This document shows positions 56,399 to 64,000 of a stretch of 64,000 nt of DNA, in pieces. This stretch comes from Rhodanobacter sp. C03 (GTDB lineage Bacteria > Pseudomonadota > Gammaproteobacteria > Xanthomonadales > Rhodanobacteraceae), in NCBI RefSeq assembly GCF_002001175.1, contig NZ_MUNT01000011.1:248001-312000 (forward strand). The letters are read 5' to 3'. The notes under the pieces were generated by a model. The model worked only from the letters and a program-made list of their open reading frames with translations, searched no databases and was not told the origin of the DNA. Positions within the stretch are counted from its first letter, which is position 1, and every line of letters starts with the position of its first letter. The translations under genes were made by a program, and so were the position numbers.

Positions 56399-58789
56399 AT
56401 GAAACAAAGGTATTTAATTCTCAGTGCGTCGATCGCCGCCGCGCTGGCTAGCACCTCTACCATGCTGATGGCGCAGCCCGGTGCTGCAGGTATCGGCGAA
56501 GCACCACAGGTCACTCAGACCGTCAACAACACCAGTCTTTACACGATCCCGAAGACCCATCTGGGATTCATTGCCAAGGCAACGGCGAGCAAACCGCTGG
56601 CCGGCACGGTCAAGATGAATCACCTGCAGCTGATACTCAAGCCCAGCGCGTCGCGTCAGGCCGCGATGGAGACGACCATCGCCAGCCTGCACGATCCCAA
56701 GTCGGCCCAGTTCCAGAAATGGCTGACACCGCAACAGTTCGGTCAGGAGTTCGGCGCGAACCCTGCCGATATCGCCGCCGTCACGGCGTGGCTGACGGCG
56801 CAGGGCTTCACCGTCAACACCGTCTATCCGAACAAGACGCAGATCGATTTCAGCGGCACGGTCGCTCAGGTGAATGCGGCGTTCCACACGCAGGAAAGCG
56901 TCTACACGCTAAGTCAAACAGTCAAGGATAGTACAACCGGAAAGCTCACCCAGACGCAGGTCAAGCACCTGTCCAATTCCAGCGACATCAGCATTCCGAC
57001 TGCGCTGTCGTCGGTGGTAGCGGGTGTGATGGGTCTGAATGACTTCCATGCGAAGCCCCTTGCCAAAAAGCCGAAGGTCGCGCAATGGAACGCGTCGAAG
57101 AAGGGTTTTGTCGCCAAGGACGCCACCACCACGGCTCCGAAGGGGATCGGCCAGGCTGTCTCGTTCAACGGCGGCACCTTGCGTGGTCTGGTGCCGAACG
57201 ACATGTCGACGATCTATAACGTCAAGACGATCCGTGGCAACGGCCTCACCGGCGCCGGCGTGACCATTGCGGTCGTCGAGGACGGCGACATGGTGCCGGC
57301 GGACTGGGCCAATTTCGTCAGCACCTTCAATCTTGGCCAGTACGGCGGTACGTTCAGCCAGATCAATCCAGCCCCGCCCAGTGGCACGAACAACTGCATG
57401 GATCCGGATGCCGTTTTTGGTTATTCCCAGGATGACACCGAGACTGTGCTCGATGCGGAATGGTCTACCGCGATCGCGCCCGGCGCGAACATCCAGGTGG
57501 CTACCTGCGCGGACTATTACTACCAGGGCAGCAACTTCTACTACGCGACCACCAACTTCTTTGGTGGTGTTTTTGTTGCGTCGACCAACCTGATCAACGA
57601 GTCGAGCGGCCGTCCGGACATCATCAGTGCGAGCTACGGCTATGGCGAGTACTTTACGGACCCCGCCAGCAAGACGGGTATCGATCTGATGTGGGCGCAG
57701 GCCGATGCCGAGGGTATTTCGGTGTTCGTCTCCTCCGGTGATTCCGGCTCCAACCCGAGCTTCAACGGTGGCGTCATCAATGGCTATGCCGGCAACACGG
57801 CGGTCGATGCCAACTCGTTCGGCACCTCGCCGCATGACACCGTGGTCGGTGGCACGGACTTCGCCGACTATCTCGAAGGCACCACCAGCCAGTACTTCGC
57901 ACCGACACCGAGTGCGGTGGGTGGTTCGGCGCTGTCGTATGTACCGGAAATTCCGTGGAACACGTCCTGCGGCAACGGCCTTGCCGCGACGGCGATGGGT
58001 TTCAGCAGTGCCGTGGCGTACTGCCAGGAATACCTGAAGTACGATCCCAATGGTGACTACCTGACTTCCGAAAGCGGCAGCGGTGGCCCCTCTTCGGTGG
58101 ATGCGAAGCCGGCGTGGCAGCGGCAGATCTACAACGCGGCGAAGGATACTTCGCGCGATGTTCCCGATGTCTCGCTGTTCGGCGGCTCGTGGGGTGACCA
58201 CACATGGGTGATCCTCTGCTCCAACAAATATCCATGCACGCCGGGCTTCACTGGGGCTACCGCTTTGGAGGCGGGGACCTCGTTGTCGTCGCCGATGTTC
58301 GCCGGTATCCAGGCATTGATGGATCAGGGGCTGCACGCGCGCGGCCTGCCGTTGGATCAGGGCAACGCGGCACCGACGCTGTATGCGCTGGCTGCACAGG
58401 AATACGGCGGTTCGAGCGGAACACCGCCGGCCACGCTGGCCGCCTGCAACGCCAACAATGGCACCACGGGAACCAGCGGCTGCGTGTTCCACAACGTCAC
58501 CAGCGGCTCGAACTCCACGAACTGCATTGAGGAGCAACCGGCATACGCCTTCACTACCAACAACTGTTATTTCTACGGAACCGTGGAAAACAACAATGTA
58601 CAGGTCGGCTTGACCAGCGCCGTCGGTACACCCACCAGTTACACGGTGGCCAACAAGGCCTTCACGGCCCAGCCGGGCTGGAGCTTTGCCAATGGCCTGG
58701 GCTCGGTGGATGCCACCAACCTGTTGATCGCATGGAGGGCCTTTGACAACGCGCCACCAGCCGCACCGGCTGTAGTTACCATCAAGTAA
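56399..58789 (+). CDS. Secreted S53 serine-carboxyl protease (sedolisin/kumamolisin type) 2
   Basis: A 796-residue paralog of the preceding protease. Signal peptide (MKQRYLILSASIAAALASTS), pro-kumamolisin domain (KMNHLQLILKPSASRQAAM, DFSGTVAQVNAAFHTQESVY) and S53 domain. Catalytic residues are present: ETVLD (Glu348, Asp352), Asp448 in SSGDSGSN and Ser628 in EAGTSLSSPMFAG, where the usual Ser-Gly before GTS is Glu-Ala. The chain is shorter than the first by loss of surface loops. ATG at 56399 follows AGGAG; the open frame back to 56297 is non-coding leader. Confidence 0.95.
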   Translation: MKQRYLILSASIAAALASTSTMLMAQPGAAGIGEAPQVTQTVNNTSLYTIPKTHLGFIAKATASKPLAGTVKMNHLQLILKPSASRQAAMETTIASLHDPKSAQFQKWLTPQQFGQEFGANPADIAAVTAWLTAQGFTVNTVYPNKTQIDFSGTVAQVNAAFHTQESVYTLSQTVKDSTTGKLTQTQVKHLSNSSDISIPTALSSVVAGVMGLNDFHAKPLAKKPKVAQWNASKKGFVAKDATTTAPKGIGQAVSFNGGTLRGLVPNDMSTIYNVKTIRGNGLTGAGVTIAVVEDGDMVPADWANFVSTFNLGQYGGTFSQINPAPPSGTNNCMDPDAVFGYSQDDTETVLDAEWSTAIAPGANIQVATCADYYYQGSNFYYATTNFFGGVFVASTNLINESSGRPDIISASYGYGEYFTDPASKTGIDLMWAQADAEGISVFVSSGDSGSNPSFNGGVINGYAGNTAVDANSFGTSPHDTVVGGTDFADYLEGTTSQYFAPTPSAVGGSALSYVPEIPWNTSCGNGLAATAMGFSSAVAYCQEYLKYDPNGDYLTSESGSGGPSSVDAKPAWQRQIYNAAKDTSRDVPDVSLFGGSWGDHTWVILCSNKYPCTPGFTGATALEAGTSLSSPMFAGIQALMDQGLHARGLPLDQGNAAPTLYALAAQEYGGSSGTPPATLAACNANNGTTGTSGCVFHNVTSGSNSTNCIEEQPAYAFTTNNCYFYGTVENNNVQVGLTSAVGTPTSYTVANKAFTAQPGWSFANGLGSVDATNLLIAWRAFDNAPPAAPAVVTIK

Positions 58790-58805
58790 CGGTACCTTGC
58801 TTCAA

Positions 58806-58847
58806 CGATGCCCTGGCCGCTGATGCTGCCAGGGCATCGTCCGTTTT
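58806..58847 (+). terminator. Terminator of protease gene 2
   Basis: A perfect 12-bp stem CGATGCCCTGGC / GCCAGGGCATCG (58806-58817, 58828-58839) with a 10-nt loop, followed by TCCGTTTT. It lies 17 bp after the stop codon. Confidence 0.8.
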
Positions 58848-58940
58848 GTGGCCTGGTCGCGGCCAGTTTCATTTTTCTGTCACATGCGTTTACCCTTGCC
58901 GGCCAGCGTAGCTTACGAAGCCTGCCGACTTGGGAATCGA

Positions 58941-59621
58941 ATGACCATCATCTCGTTGCATTTGCCAAAGACGGCGGGAACGAGTTTCGGCATGTCACTG
59001 TCGACCCATTTCGGCGATCGATACCGGGAGGATTACGCCGATCAGGGCATCAGCAAACCCGTGGCTCAGCGCTGCGAGGCGGCGCTTGCGGCAGGTATCG
59101 AGATTGCTGCGCAAGGGCTGGGTGAGATCGAGTGCGTGCACGGGCACTTCCTGCCGGTGAAGTATCTGCCGTTGGCGGCCACGCGCGAGCTTACCTTCGT
59201 GACCTGGATGCGGGAGCCTCTGGCACGAATGATCTCGCATTATTACTACTGGCAGGAAAGCTACGATGAGAAAGCCTCCGCGCCCCATCATCGACAAGTC
59301 ATCGAGCAGGGCTGGACGCTGGAGCAGTTCTGTCTGAGCGAACAGTTCAGAAATATCTATACCCAATACCTGTGGAATTTTCCGCTGGATAATTTCGCCT
59401 TTATCGGCATAAGCGAGCATTACCGGGAGGACTTGCAGGAGTTCTCCCGGCGCTACCTGTCCGTGAGCCTGGAGCCGCGATCGCGAAACGCGACGAAATA
59501 CTCGGGCTTGCGTGATGCACCGGATGCCGCCTTCCTGGACAAGGTGCGTGAGTTCCATGCAGCCGATATAGAGCTGTATCAACGGGCGTTGTTGCGGCGC
59601 GCGCGAAGGCCACGCGGCTAG
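58941..59621 (+). CDS. Sulfotransferase family protein
   Basis: A 226-residue protein with the PAPS-dependent sulfotransferase signatures: the 5'-phosphosulfate loop LHLPKTAGTSFGMSL at the N-terminus and the 3'-phosphate segment WMREPLARMISHYYYWQESY. Middle and C-terminal parts (FAFIGISEHYREDLQEFSRRY) also fit bacterial carbohydrate sulfotransferases. Acceptor unknown; its place in an LPS-core region suggests an envelope glycan. The start at 58941 gives the loop near residue 10; the frame is open from 58848. A GT2 remnant follows directly. Confidence 0.85.
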   Translation: MTIISLHLPKTAGTSFGMSLSTHFGDRYREDYADQGISKPVAQRCEAALAAGIEIAAQGLGEIECVHGHFLPVKYLPLAATRELTFVTWMREPLARMISHYYYWQESYDEKASAPHHRQVIEQGWTLEQFCLSEQFRNIYTQYLWNFPLDNFAFIGISEHYREDLQEFSRRYLSVSLEPRSRNATKYSGLRDAPDAAFLDKVREFHAADIELYQRALLRRARRPRG

Positions 59622-59630
59622 CGCGAGTGA

Positions 59631-59702
59631 TGGTGCCGGGATTCGATCGAGTTCCTGAAATACACCAAGCTGTATGAACTGCAGCACAGGCAGCAAGGTT
59701 GA
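59631..59702 (+). pseudogene. C-terminal remnant of a GT2 (WaaE-like) glycosyltransferase
   Basis: A 23-codon frame ending in TGA at 59702 translates to WCRDSIEFLKYTKLYELQHR plus three residues. It matches the C-terminal signature of the intact GT2 at 52560 (AFLKYAKLYEARH). A stop codon lies directly upstream (59628-59630) and nothing N-terminal is left, so this is a deleted gene tail, probably lost when the adjacent sulfotransferase was inserted or exchanged. Confidence 0.65.
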
Positions 59703-59714
59703 TCTGGCACAGGA

Positions 59715-60791
59715 TCAATCCTCGCTCAGAATCCGCTGGAATTCTTCGGCGATCACCGGCGTGCTGAAGTGCTGTCGCACGTAATCCTGCGCCGCCGCGC
59801 CCATCGACCTGCGCAGTGCGGGGTCGCACAATTTAAGGATGGCCTCGCGCCACGCGGTGACGTCGCCTGGCGGCAGCAGCAGACCGCTCACGCCGGCGTC
59901 CAGAGTCTCCGGAATCCCGCCGATATCGCTGCCCAGCACGGGAACGCCGGCAGCCTGCGCCTCGACCGAGACCCGACCGAACGTTTCGGTCGCGATCGAC
60001 GGGAAGGCCAGCATGGAGAATGCGCTGTAATAGGGGTGGACGTCATGGATCCAGCCCGGGAAGTGATGCCGGCTCGCCGTTGGATGCGCGGCCGCGCGGT
60101 CACGCAGGGTCGGTGCATCCGGGCCATCGCCCAGCCACAGGCAGTGCAGTCGCGGCTGTTCCGACATGGCTGCGGTGACGGCGTCGAACAGCGGAAAGAT
60201 GCCCTTGCCGTGGTGCATGCGGCCGGTATAGCCGAGCACGATCGCATCCTCGTCCACACCGAGCGAGCGCAGGATCTCGCTGCGCTGCTGCGGATCAAAT
60301 CGGCACAGCTCCAGGTTCACCGGGTTGTACAGCACGCGCACCAGATGGCCCGGGGTGCCGCGATCCAGATAGGCCTGACGAGCATGTTGCGAGACGGCAA
60401 GGAAGCGCTGCGCCAGACGCGGGATCAAGTAGGCCGAAACGGGCTTCATCGCCGGCGTGCGATGTCGGAACAGCGCGACCGGCACGCGCAGCAGCCGTCC
60501 GGCCAGGATCAGCGGCCAATATTCCTTGCCGAAGTTCCCGACCAGCCAGTCGGGTTTCAGATCCCGCGCGGCCTTGAAGACGGCGGCATAACCGCGCAGG
60601 TCGAGCACGTTGCGGAATTTCGCCTTGTACAGCCGCACACGGGACTGCGCCAGCCCCTGCCAGATCAGGCTGTCGGGATGGACCACCGCACTGACTTCAT
60701 GCCCGGCCTCGGCCATCGCCTGCACCAGCGCGACGAAGTGGCTGGCGGCCCCGGTGTTCTCAGGGTTGGTGCCGACAAAGAGCAGTTTCAC
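59715..60791 (-). CDS. GT4-family glycosyltransferase
   Basis: A 358-residue GT-B enzyme. N-terminal VKLLFVGTNPENTGAASHFVALVQAMAEAGHEV, linker RFLAVSQHARQAYLDRG and VRVLYNPVNLELCRF, donor half IVLGYTGRMHHGKGIFPLFDAV, CLWLGDGPDAPTLRDRA, and ATETFGRVSVEAQAAGVPVLGSDIGGIPE with the E-x7-E motif. The start is GTG at 60791, overlapping the stop of the deacetylase gene (GTGA); the frame is open to 61136. Coupled to the deacetylase, so both probably act on the same glycan. Confidence 0.9.
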   Translation of the reverse strand: MKLLFVGTNPENTGAASHFVALVQAMAEAGHEVSAVVHPDSLIWQGLAQSRVRLYKAKFRNVLDLRGYAAVFKAARDLKPDWLVGNFGKEYWPLILAGRLLRVPVALFRHRTPAMKPVSAYLIPRLAQRFLAVSQHARQAYLDRGTPGHLVRVLYNPVNLELCRFDPQQRSEILRSLGVDEDAIVLGYTGRMHHGKGIFPLFDAVTAAMSEQPRLHCLWLGDGPDAPTLRDRAAAHPTASRHHFPGWIHDVHPYYSAFSMLAFPSIATETFGRVSVEAQAAGVPVLGSDIGGIPETLDAGVSGLLLPPGDVTAWREAILKLCDPALRRSMGAAAQDYVRQHFSTPVIAEEFQRILSED

Positions 60792-61528
60792 GCGCGCCGA
60801 TCCTCGTACCCCGACATCACGCGCATGGCGAACTGTGGCAACAGGTGATGGCGTGCGATCTGCACCCGCGGTAGTTGCCACAGGTCCATGCCAACACTGG
60901 CGCGCCCACGTGCCGTGGTGGTGGCGGCGGCGAAGCCCGCTTCGCGTACCACGCCGGCCACGCGATCGTCGGCATCGCCGTACGGGTAGCAGAACTGCGT
61001 GACCGGTGTGCCGAGGTGATCCTCCAGCGTCGACTTGCTGCCGTGAATCTCGTCGCGCAGTTGTGCGTCGCTGCATTGGGTCAGGCGGGGATGGCTTCGC
61101 GTATGCGCGCCGATCTCCATGCCGCCGCGTTGCCACTCACGCAGTTGCTCCACCGACATCAGCGGTTTGCGTACGCCCAGCCGCTCGGCATCCCACTGGT
61201 TGTATTGGCCGATGCCGCCGCTGACGACATAGCAGGTGGCGCTGAAACCGTAGCGCTGCAGTACCGGCAGGGCAGACTGCAGGTTGTCCACGTAGCCATC
61301 GTCCAGCGTGATGATCGCGATGCGACCGCTGCGCTCGCCTTGCAGGTAAGGCATCGCGGCGGACATGGACAGCCCGGTGTAGCCGAATCGCCGCAGCAGC
61401 CACATCTGTCGCGCGAATGTGCCGGGGGTTACATACAGGCTGCGCCAGCGGCGGATGTCGCGCGGGGCGTTCGCGATGTTGTGATAGGTGAGGATCGGCA
61501 GCGGCGTTGCCGGTGTATCGCGGCTCAT
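60788..61528 (-). CDS. Polysaccharide deacetylase family protein
   Basis: A 246-residue NodB-fold deacetylase. Motif 1 is IITLDDGYVDN (catalytic base Asp and metal Asp), motif 2 is AHTRSHPRL (two metal His), motif 3 is CYPYGDADD; near the N-terminus ILTYHNIA. It probably removes an acyl group from a hexosamine during LPS/core or exopolysaccharide assembly. ATG at 61528 is preferred (GGGG 6 nt upstream); ATG at 61540 is possible. Its stop overlaps the GT4 start. Confidence 0.9.
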   Translation of the reverse strand: MSRDTPATPLPILTYHNIANAPRDIRRWRSLYVTPGTFARQMWLLRRFGYTGLSMSAAMPYLQGERSGRIAIITLDDGYVDNLQSALPVLQRYGFSATCYVVSGGIGQYNQWDAERLGVRKPLMSVEQLREWQRGGMEIGAHTRSHPRLTQCSDAQLRDEIHGSKSTLEDHLGTPVTQFCYPYGDADDRVAGVVREAGFAAATTTARGRASVGMDLWQLPRVQIARHHLLPQFAMRVMSGYEDRRA

Positions 61529-61712
61529 GCCATACCCCATGCATCACGATGTGCCGGCTGCGTACCAGCCAGGGCGCAGGATTGGCTGAAAGAGGCGCAC
61601 CCGCACCGGCGGATGTGCGGCCGATACGGGCAGGGATGAGTCGACATGGTGTGGAAGCCTTCGGATACAAGTGCAATTTCACACAGGGCATCCTTTCGGC
61701 GGCCTGTCGGGC

Positions 61713-62639
61713 TCAATAAGGTGCAGGGGTGTCCGCTGGTCGCGTCTTGAAGCGCTTGTGCACCCACAGATACTGTTCTGGCGCCTCGCGCACCATCTGC
61801 TCGATGCAGACGTTGACGCGCGCGGTGTCGGTCAGTACATCGGTGCCCGGAAAATCTTCCAGCGGCGCGCCCAGGCGCAGGGCGTAGCCCTGGCCGTCCG
61901 GCAGCCGGCGATGGAAGAACGGGATCACTACCGCGCCGGACATCCGGGCCAGATGATGGGTGGCGGTGATGGTAGCCGCCGGCACGCCGAAGAACGGCAC
62001 GAACACACTGTCCTTGCTGCGCATGTCCTGGTCCGGCGCATACCATAGCGTTCCGCCGCCGCGCAGGTGTTTGACCGTGCCGCGGATGTCGTCCTTGTCG
62101 AACATCGCCTCGGCGTAATGCAGGCGCGAGCGCAGCACGATCCACTCGAACACGGCCGAATCCATCTTGCGGTACATGCCGGCAATCCGGATGCGCTGCG
62201 AGACCAGCCGCGCGCACAGCTCCAGATGCGAGAAGTGGCCGCCGACCAGCAGCACGCCCTTGCCGTGTGTACGCGCGGCTTCCAGATGCTGTAGTCCCTC
62301 GATGCGGGTCGGGATGCGTGCCATGCGGCGGTCGCTGCCCATCCAGCCCAGTGCGAACTCGACCAGCATCAGGCCGATGTCGCGCAGGTTGGCATCGACC
62401 AGTGCAGCCTGCGCAGCTGCATCGAGTTCGGGAAAGCACAGCGCGATGTTCGTTTCGGCGATATGCCGTCGTTCCGAGGGAACGCGCAGCACCAGGGCGC
62501 CGAGCCGGCGGCCGAGCCATAGCAGCGCAGCCTGCGGCAGCTGCGCGATCAGCCAGATCACGGCTACGCCCAGCCACGCCGGCCAGTGGCGCGGTGCAAG
62601 CAAGGAACGGGTGAAGGTGGGGCGGGGCGTGCCGGGCAT
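61713..62639 (-). CDS. lpxL: Lipid A biosynthesis acyltransferase (LpxL/HtrB family)
   Basis: A 308-residue inner-membrane acyltransferase that adds secondary acyl chains to lipid A. Features: N-terminal helix (WLGVAVIWLIAQLPQAALLW), RRHIAETNIALCFPEL, the catalytic H-x4-E-like VLLVGGHFSHLELCARL, YRKMDSAVFEWIVLRSR, GTVKHLRGGGTLWYAPDQD and VPFFGVPAATITATHHLAR. The catalytic motif reads HFSHLE. ATG at 62639 is chosen; an upstream frame to 62729 overlaps the waaA promoter region. Divergent from waaA across 100 bp. Confidence 0.93.
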   Translation of the reverse strand: MPGTPRPTFTRSLLAPRHWPAWLGVAVIWLIAQLPQAALLWLGRRLGALVLRVPSERRHIAETNIALCFPELDAAAQAALVDANLRDIGLMLVEFALGWMGSDRRMARIPTRIEGLQHLEAARTHGKGVLLVGGHFSHLELCARLVSQRIRIAGMYRKMDSAVFEWIVLRSRLHYAEAMFDKDDIRGTVKHLRGGGTLWYAPDQDMRSKDSVFVPFFGVPAATITATHHLARMSGAVVIPFFHRRLPDGQGYALRLGAPLEDFPGTDVLTDTARVNVCIEQMVREAPEQYLWVHKRFKTRPADTPAPY

Positions 62640-62739
62640 CGTGCGTATTGTAGCGGGCTGCCCCGAATCAGGCGTGCTTCGATCCGGCTCGTGCTGGCCG
62701 CTCTCGCTATACTCCCGCGTTGCCGGCAAGGATCGACCG

Positions 62740-64000
62740 TTGCGCTATCTCTATACCCTCGCGATGTTCCTGGTGACGCCTTTGCTGGTGTTGCGTCTGC
62801 TCGCGCGCGGCGTGCGCTCGCGCCCGTACCCGCGACGCTGGCCGGAGCGTTTCGGCTTCTTCGACGCACCCGGTTTCAGCGGCAGCCTGTGGGTGCATGC
62901 GGTATCGGTTGGCGAGGTGAATGCAGCCGAGCCGCTGATCAAGGCACTGCGCCAGGACTATCCGGACGCGCCGCTGGTGATCACCACGATCACGCCGACC
63001 GGGACTGCGCGGGTGCATCAGCTGTTTGGCGACAGCGTGTTCCATGTCTATCTGCCATACGACCTGCCGTTTTCGGTGAGCCGCTTCCTCAGCCGGGTGC
63101 GGCCACGGCTGGCGCTGATCGTGGAGACCGAGATCTGGCCGAACCTGTATTTCGCCTGCCGTCGCCGCGGCATCCCGCTGATGATCGTCAACGCGCGCTT
63201 GTCCGAGCGATCGATGCGTGGCTATCGGCCGCTGCGCGCACTGGCACGTTCGGCGTTGCGCTGCGTACACCAGATTGCCGCGCAGTCACGCACCGATGCC
63301 GCGCGCTATCGGTTGCTGGGTGCCGATCCGCAAAAGATCGTGGTCACCGGCAACATGAAGTTCGACATGCCGATCCCGGAGGGCGCCGTGGCCGATGGTG
63401 CCGTCATGCGCAATCACTGGGGGCCGCGACGACCGGTATGGATGGCCGCCAGCACGCATGAAGGCGAGGAGCTGGCCGTGCTGGAGGCGCATCTGCAGGT
63501 GCTCAAGCGCTTGCCGGACGCGTTGCTGTTGCTGGCACCGCGTCATCCGGAGCGCTTCCGTCTGGTCGAGCACTCGGTGCGCAGCCTCGGCTTCACGGTT
63601 GCCACGCACAGCGCCGACGGCATCCCGTCGCCGTCGAACCAGGTGTTCGTGATCGATGCCATGGGCCAGTTGATGCCGTTCTTCGCGGCTACCGATGTAG
63701 CCTTCGTCGGCGGCAGTCTGGTGCCGATCGGCGGTCACAACGTGCTGGAGCCGGCGGCCCTGTCGGTCCCGGTGCTGGTGGGGCCGCACACCTTCAACTT
63801 CGAGGAGATCACGCACAGCCTGATCCAGCAGGGTGGCGCGGAGCGGGTGCAGGACAGCGGGCAACTCGGCCACGACGTGTTGCAGTTGCTGCGCGATGCC
63901 ACCAAACGCGAGCGGATGGGACTTGCTGCACAGCAGGTGTTCGCGCGTGAACGCGGCGCGGTGCAGCGGATCATGCAGATGATCGACTGCCTGCTGCAGG
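62740..64000 (+). CDS. waaA: 3-deoxy-D-manno-octulosonic acid (Kdo) transferase (3' end outside window)
   Basis: The first 420 codons of a GT30 Kdo transferase (usual length about 425), so nearly complete. It attaches Kdo to lipid IVA at the inner membrane. N-terminal anchor LAMFLVTPLLVLRLLA, then RRWPERFGFF, LWVHAVSVGEVNAAEPLI (catalytic Glu), LIVETEIWPNLYFACRRRGIP, MIVNARLSERSMRGY, WMAASTHEGEE, LLLLAPRHPERF and FVGGSLVPIGGHNVLEPAAL. Start is TTG at 62740 with AAGGA 7 nt upstream; ATG at 62764 is an alternative. Confidence 0.95.
   Translation, partial: MRYLYTLAMFLVTPLLVLRLLARGVRSRPYPRRWPERFGFFDAPGFSGSLWVHAVSVGEVNAAEPLIKALRQDYPDAPLVITTITPTGTARVHQLFGDSVFHVYLPYDLPFSVSRFLSRVRPRLALIVETEIWPNLYFACRRRGIPLMIVNARLSERSMRGYRPLRALARSALRCVHQIAAQSRTDAARYRLLGADPQKIVVTGNMKFDMPIPEGAVADGAVMRNHWGPRRPVWMAASTHEGEELAVLEAHLQVLKRLPDALLLLAPRHPERFRLVEHSVRSLGFTVATHSADGIPSPSNQVFVIDAMGQLMPFFAATDVAFVGGSLVPIGGHNVLEPAALSVPVLVGPHTFNFEEITHSLIQQGGAERVQDSGQLGHDVLQLLRDATKRERMGLAAQQVFARERGAVQRIMQMIDCLLQ

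Noticed and set aside
61529..61712. 184-bp gap between deacetylase and lpxL examined for a small gene
   Set aside because: No frame with a ribosome-binding site or recognisable product was seen; probably promoter sequence only.

Overview
The window is high-GC, densely coded gammaproteobacterial chromosome. Gene content, protein style and the interspersed GTAGGAGCGGCTTCAGCC-type repeats point to the Xanthomonadales (Lysobacterales), most likely Rhodanobacteraceae (Rhodanobacter/Dyella-like). This placement is inferred from content; no marker comparison was possible. No tRNA, rRNA, CRISPR array, insertion sequence or prophage was found. About 60 protein genes are supported, mostly housekeeping.

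Layout. 1-9.8 kb: a mainly minus-strand block with an EF-hand protein, folE, a FUSC membrane protein, rmuC, topoisomerase IB, rlmI, a VOC protein, srkA, two hotdog thioesterases, a 2Fe-2S ferredoxin reductase, a rhodanese-like protein without the catalytic Cys, and a lipoprotein. 10.4-13.6 kb: hemD-hemX-hemY. 13.7-20.0 kb: an unusual small HhH-GPD-like protein, uvrD, a small membrane protein, a small-RNA locus with C-rich hairpin loops downstream of polA, and polA itself, which carries a REP-type repeat pair translated in frame. 20-25 kb: DUF2782 protein, transporters, GST, purH, fis. 25-34 kb: DUF3426 protein, prmA, accC, accB, aroQ, a TlpA-like thioredoxin, a DsbD with two periplasmic alpha domains, EamA exporter, cutA. 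34-36.3 kb: CIRCE-controlled groES-groEL. 36.3-49.3 kb: a low-complexity secreted protein, an LTA-synthase-like sulfatase-fold enzyme, glnE, a beta-propeller/GGDEF diguanylate cyclase, an ELM1-like protein, a RutE-like nitroreductase, YceI, a Yip1-domain protein and a zf-CHCC protein.

49.3-64 kb is an envelope-polysaccharide/LPS-core region: GT4 glycosyltransferase, O-antigen ligase-like protein, WaaE-like GT2, then (after a two-gene insertion) a sulfotransferase, a GT2 gene remnant, a second GT4, a polysaccharide deacetylase, an LpxL-type acyltransferase and waaA (cut by the window end). It is interrupted by two tandem paralogous secreted serine-carboxyl proteases (sedolisin/kumamolisin, S53). 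Each has a long AT-rich leader (about 0.6-0.7 kb) sharing a 14-bp palindrome, further conserved blocks and a nearly identical 60-nt segment just before the start codon.

The features most worth follow-up are the paired protease genes with their shared leader architecture, the polA-downstream sRNA, the REP pair inside polA, and the GT2 remnant next to the sulfotransferase.
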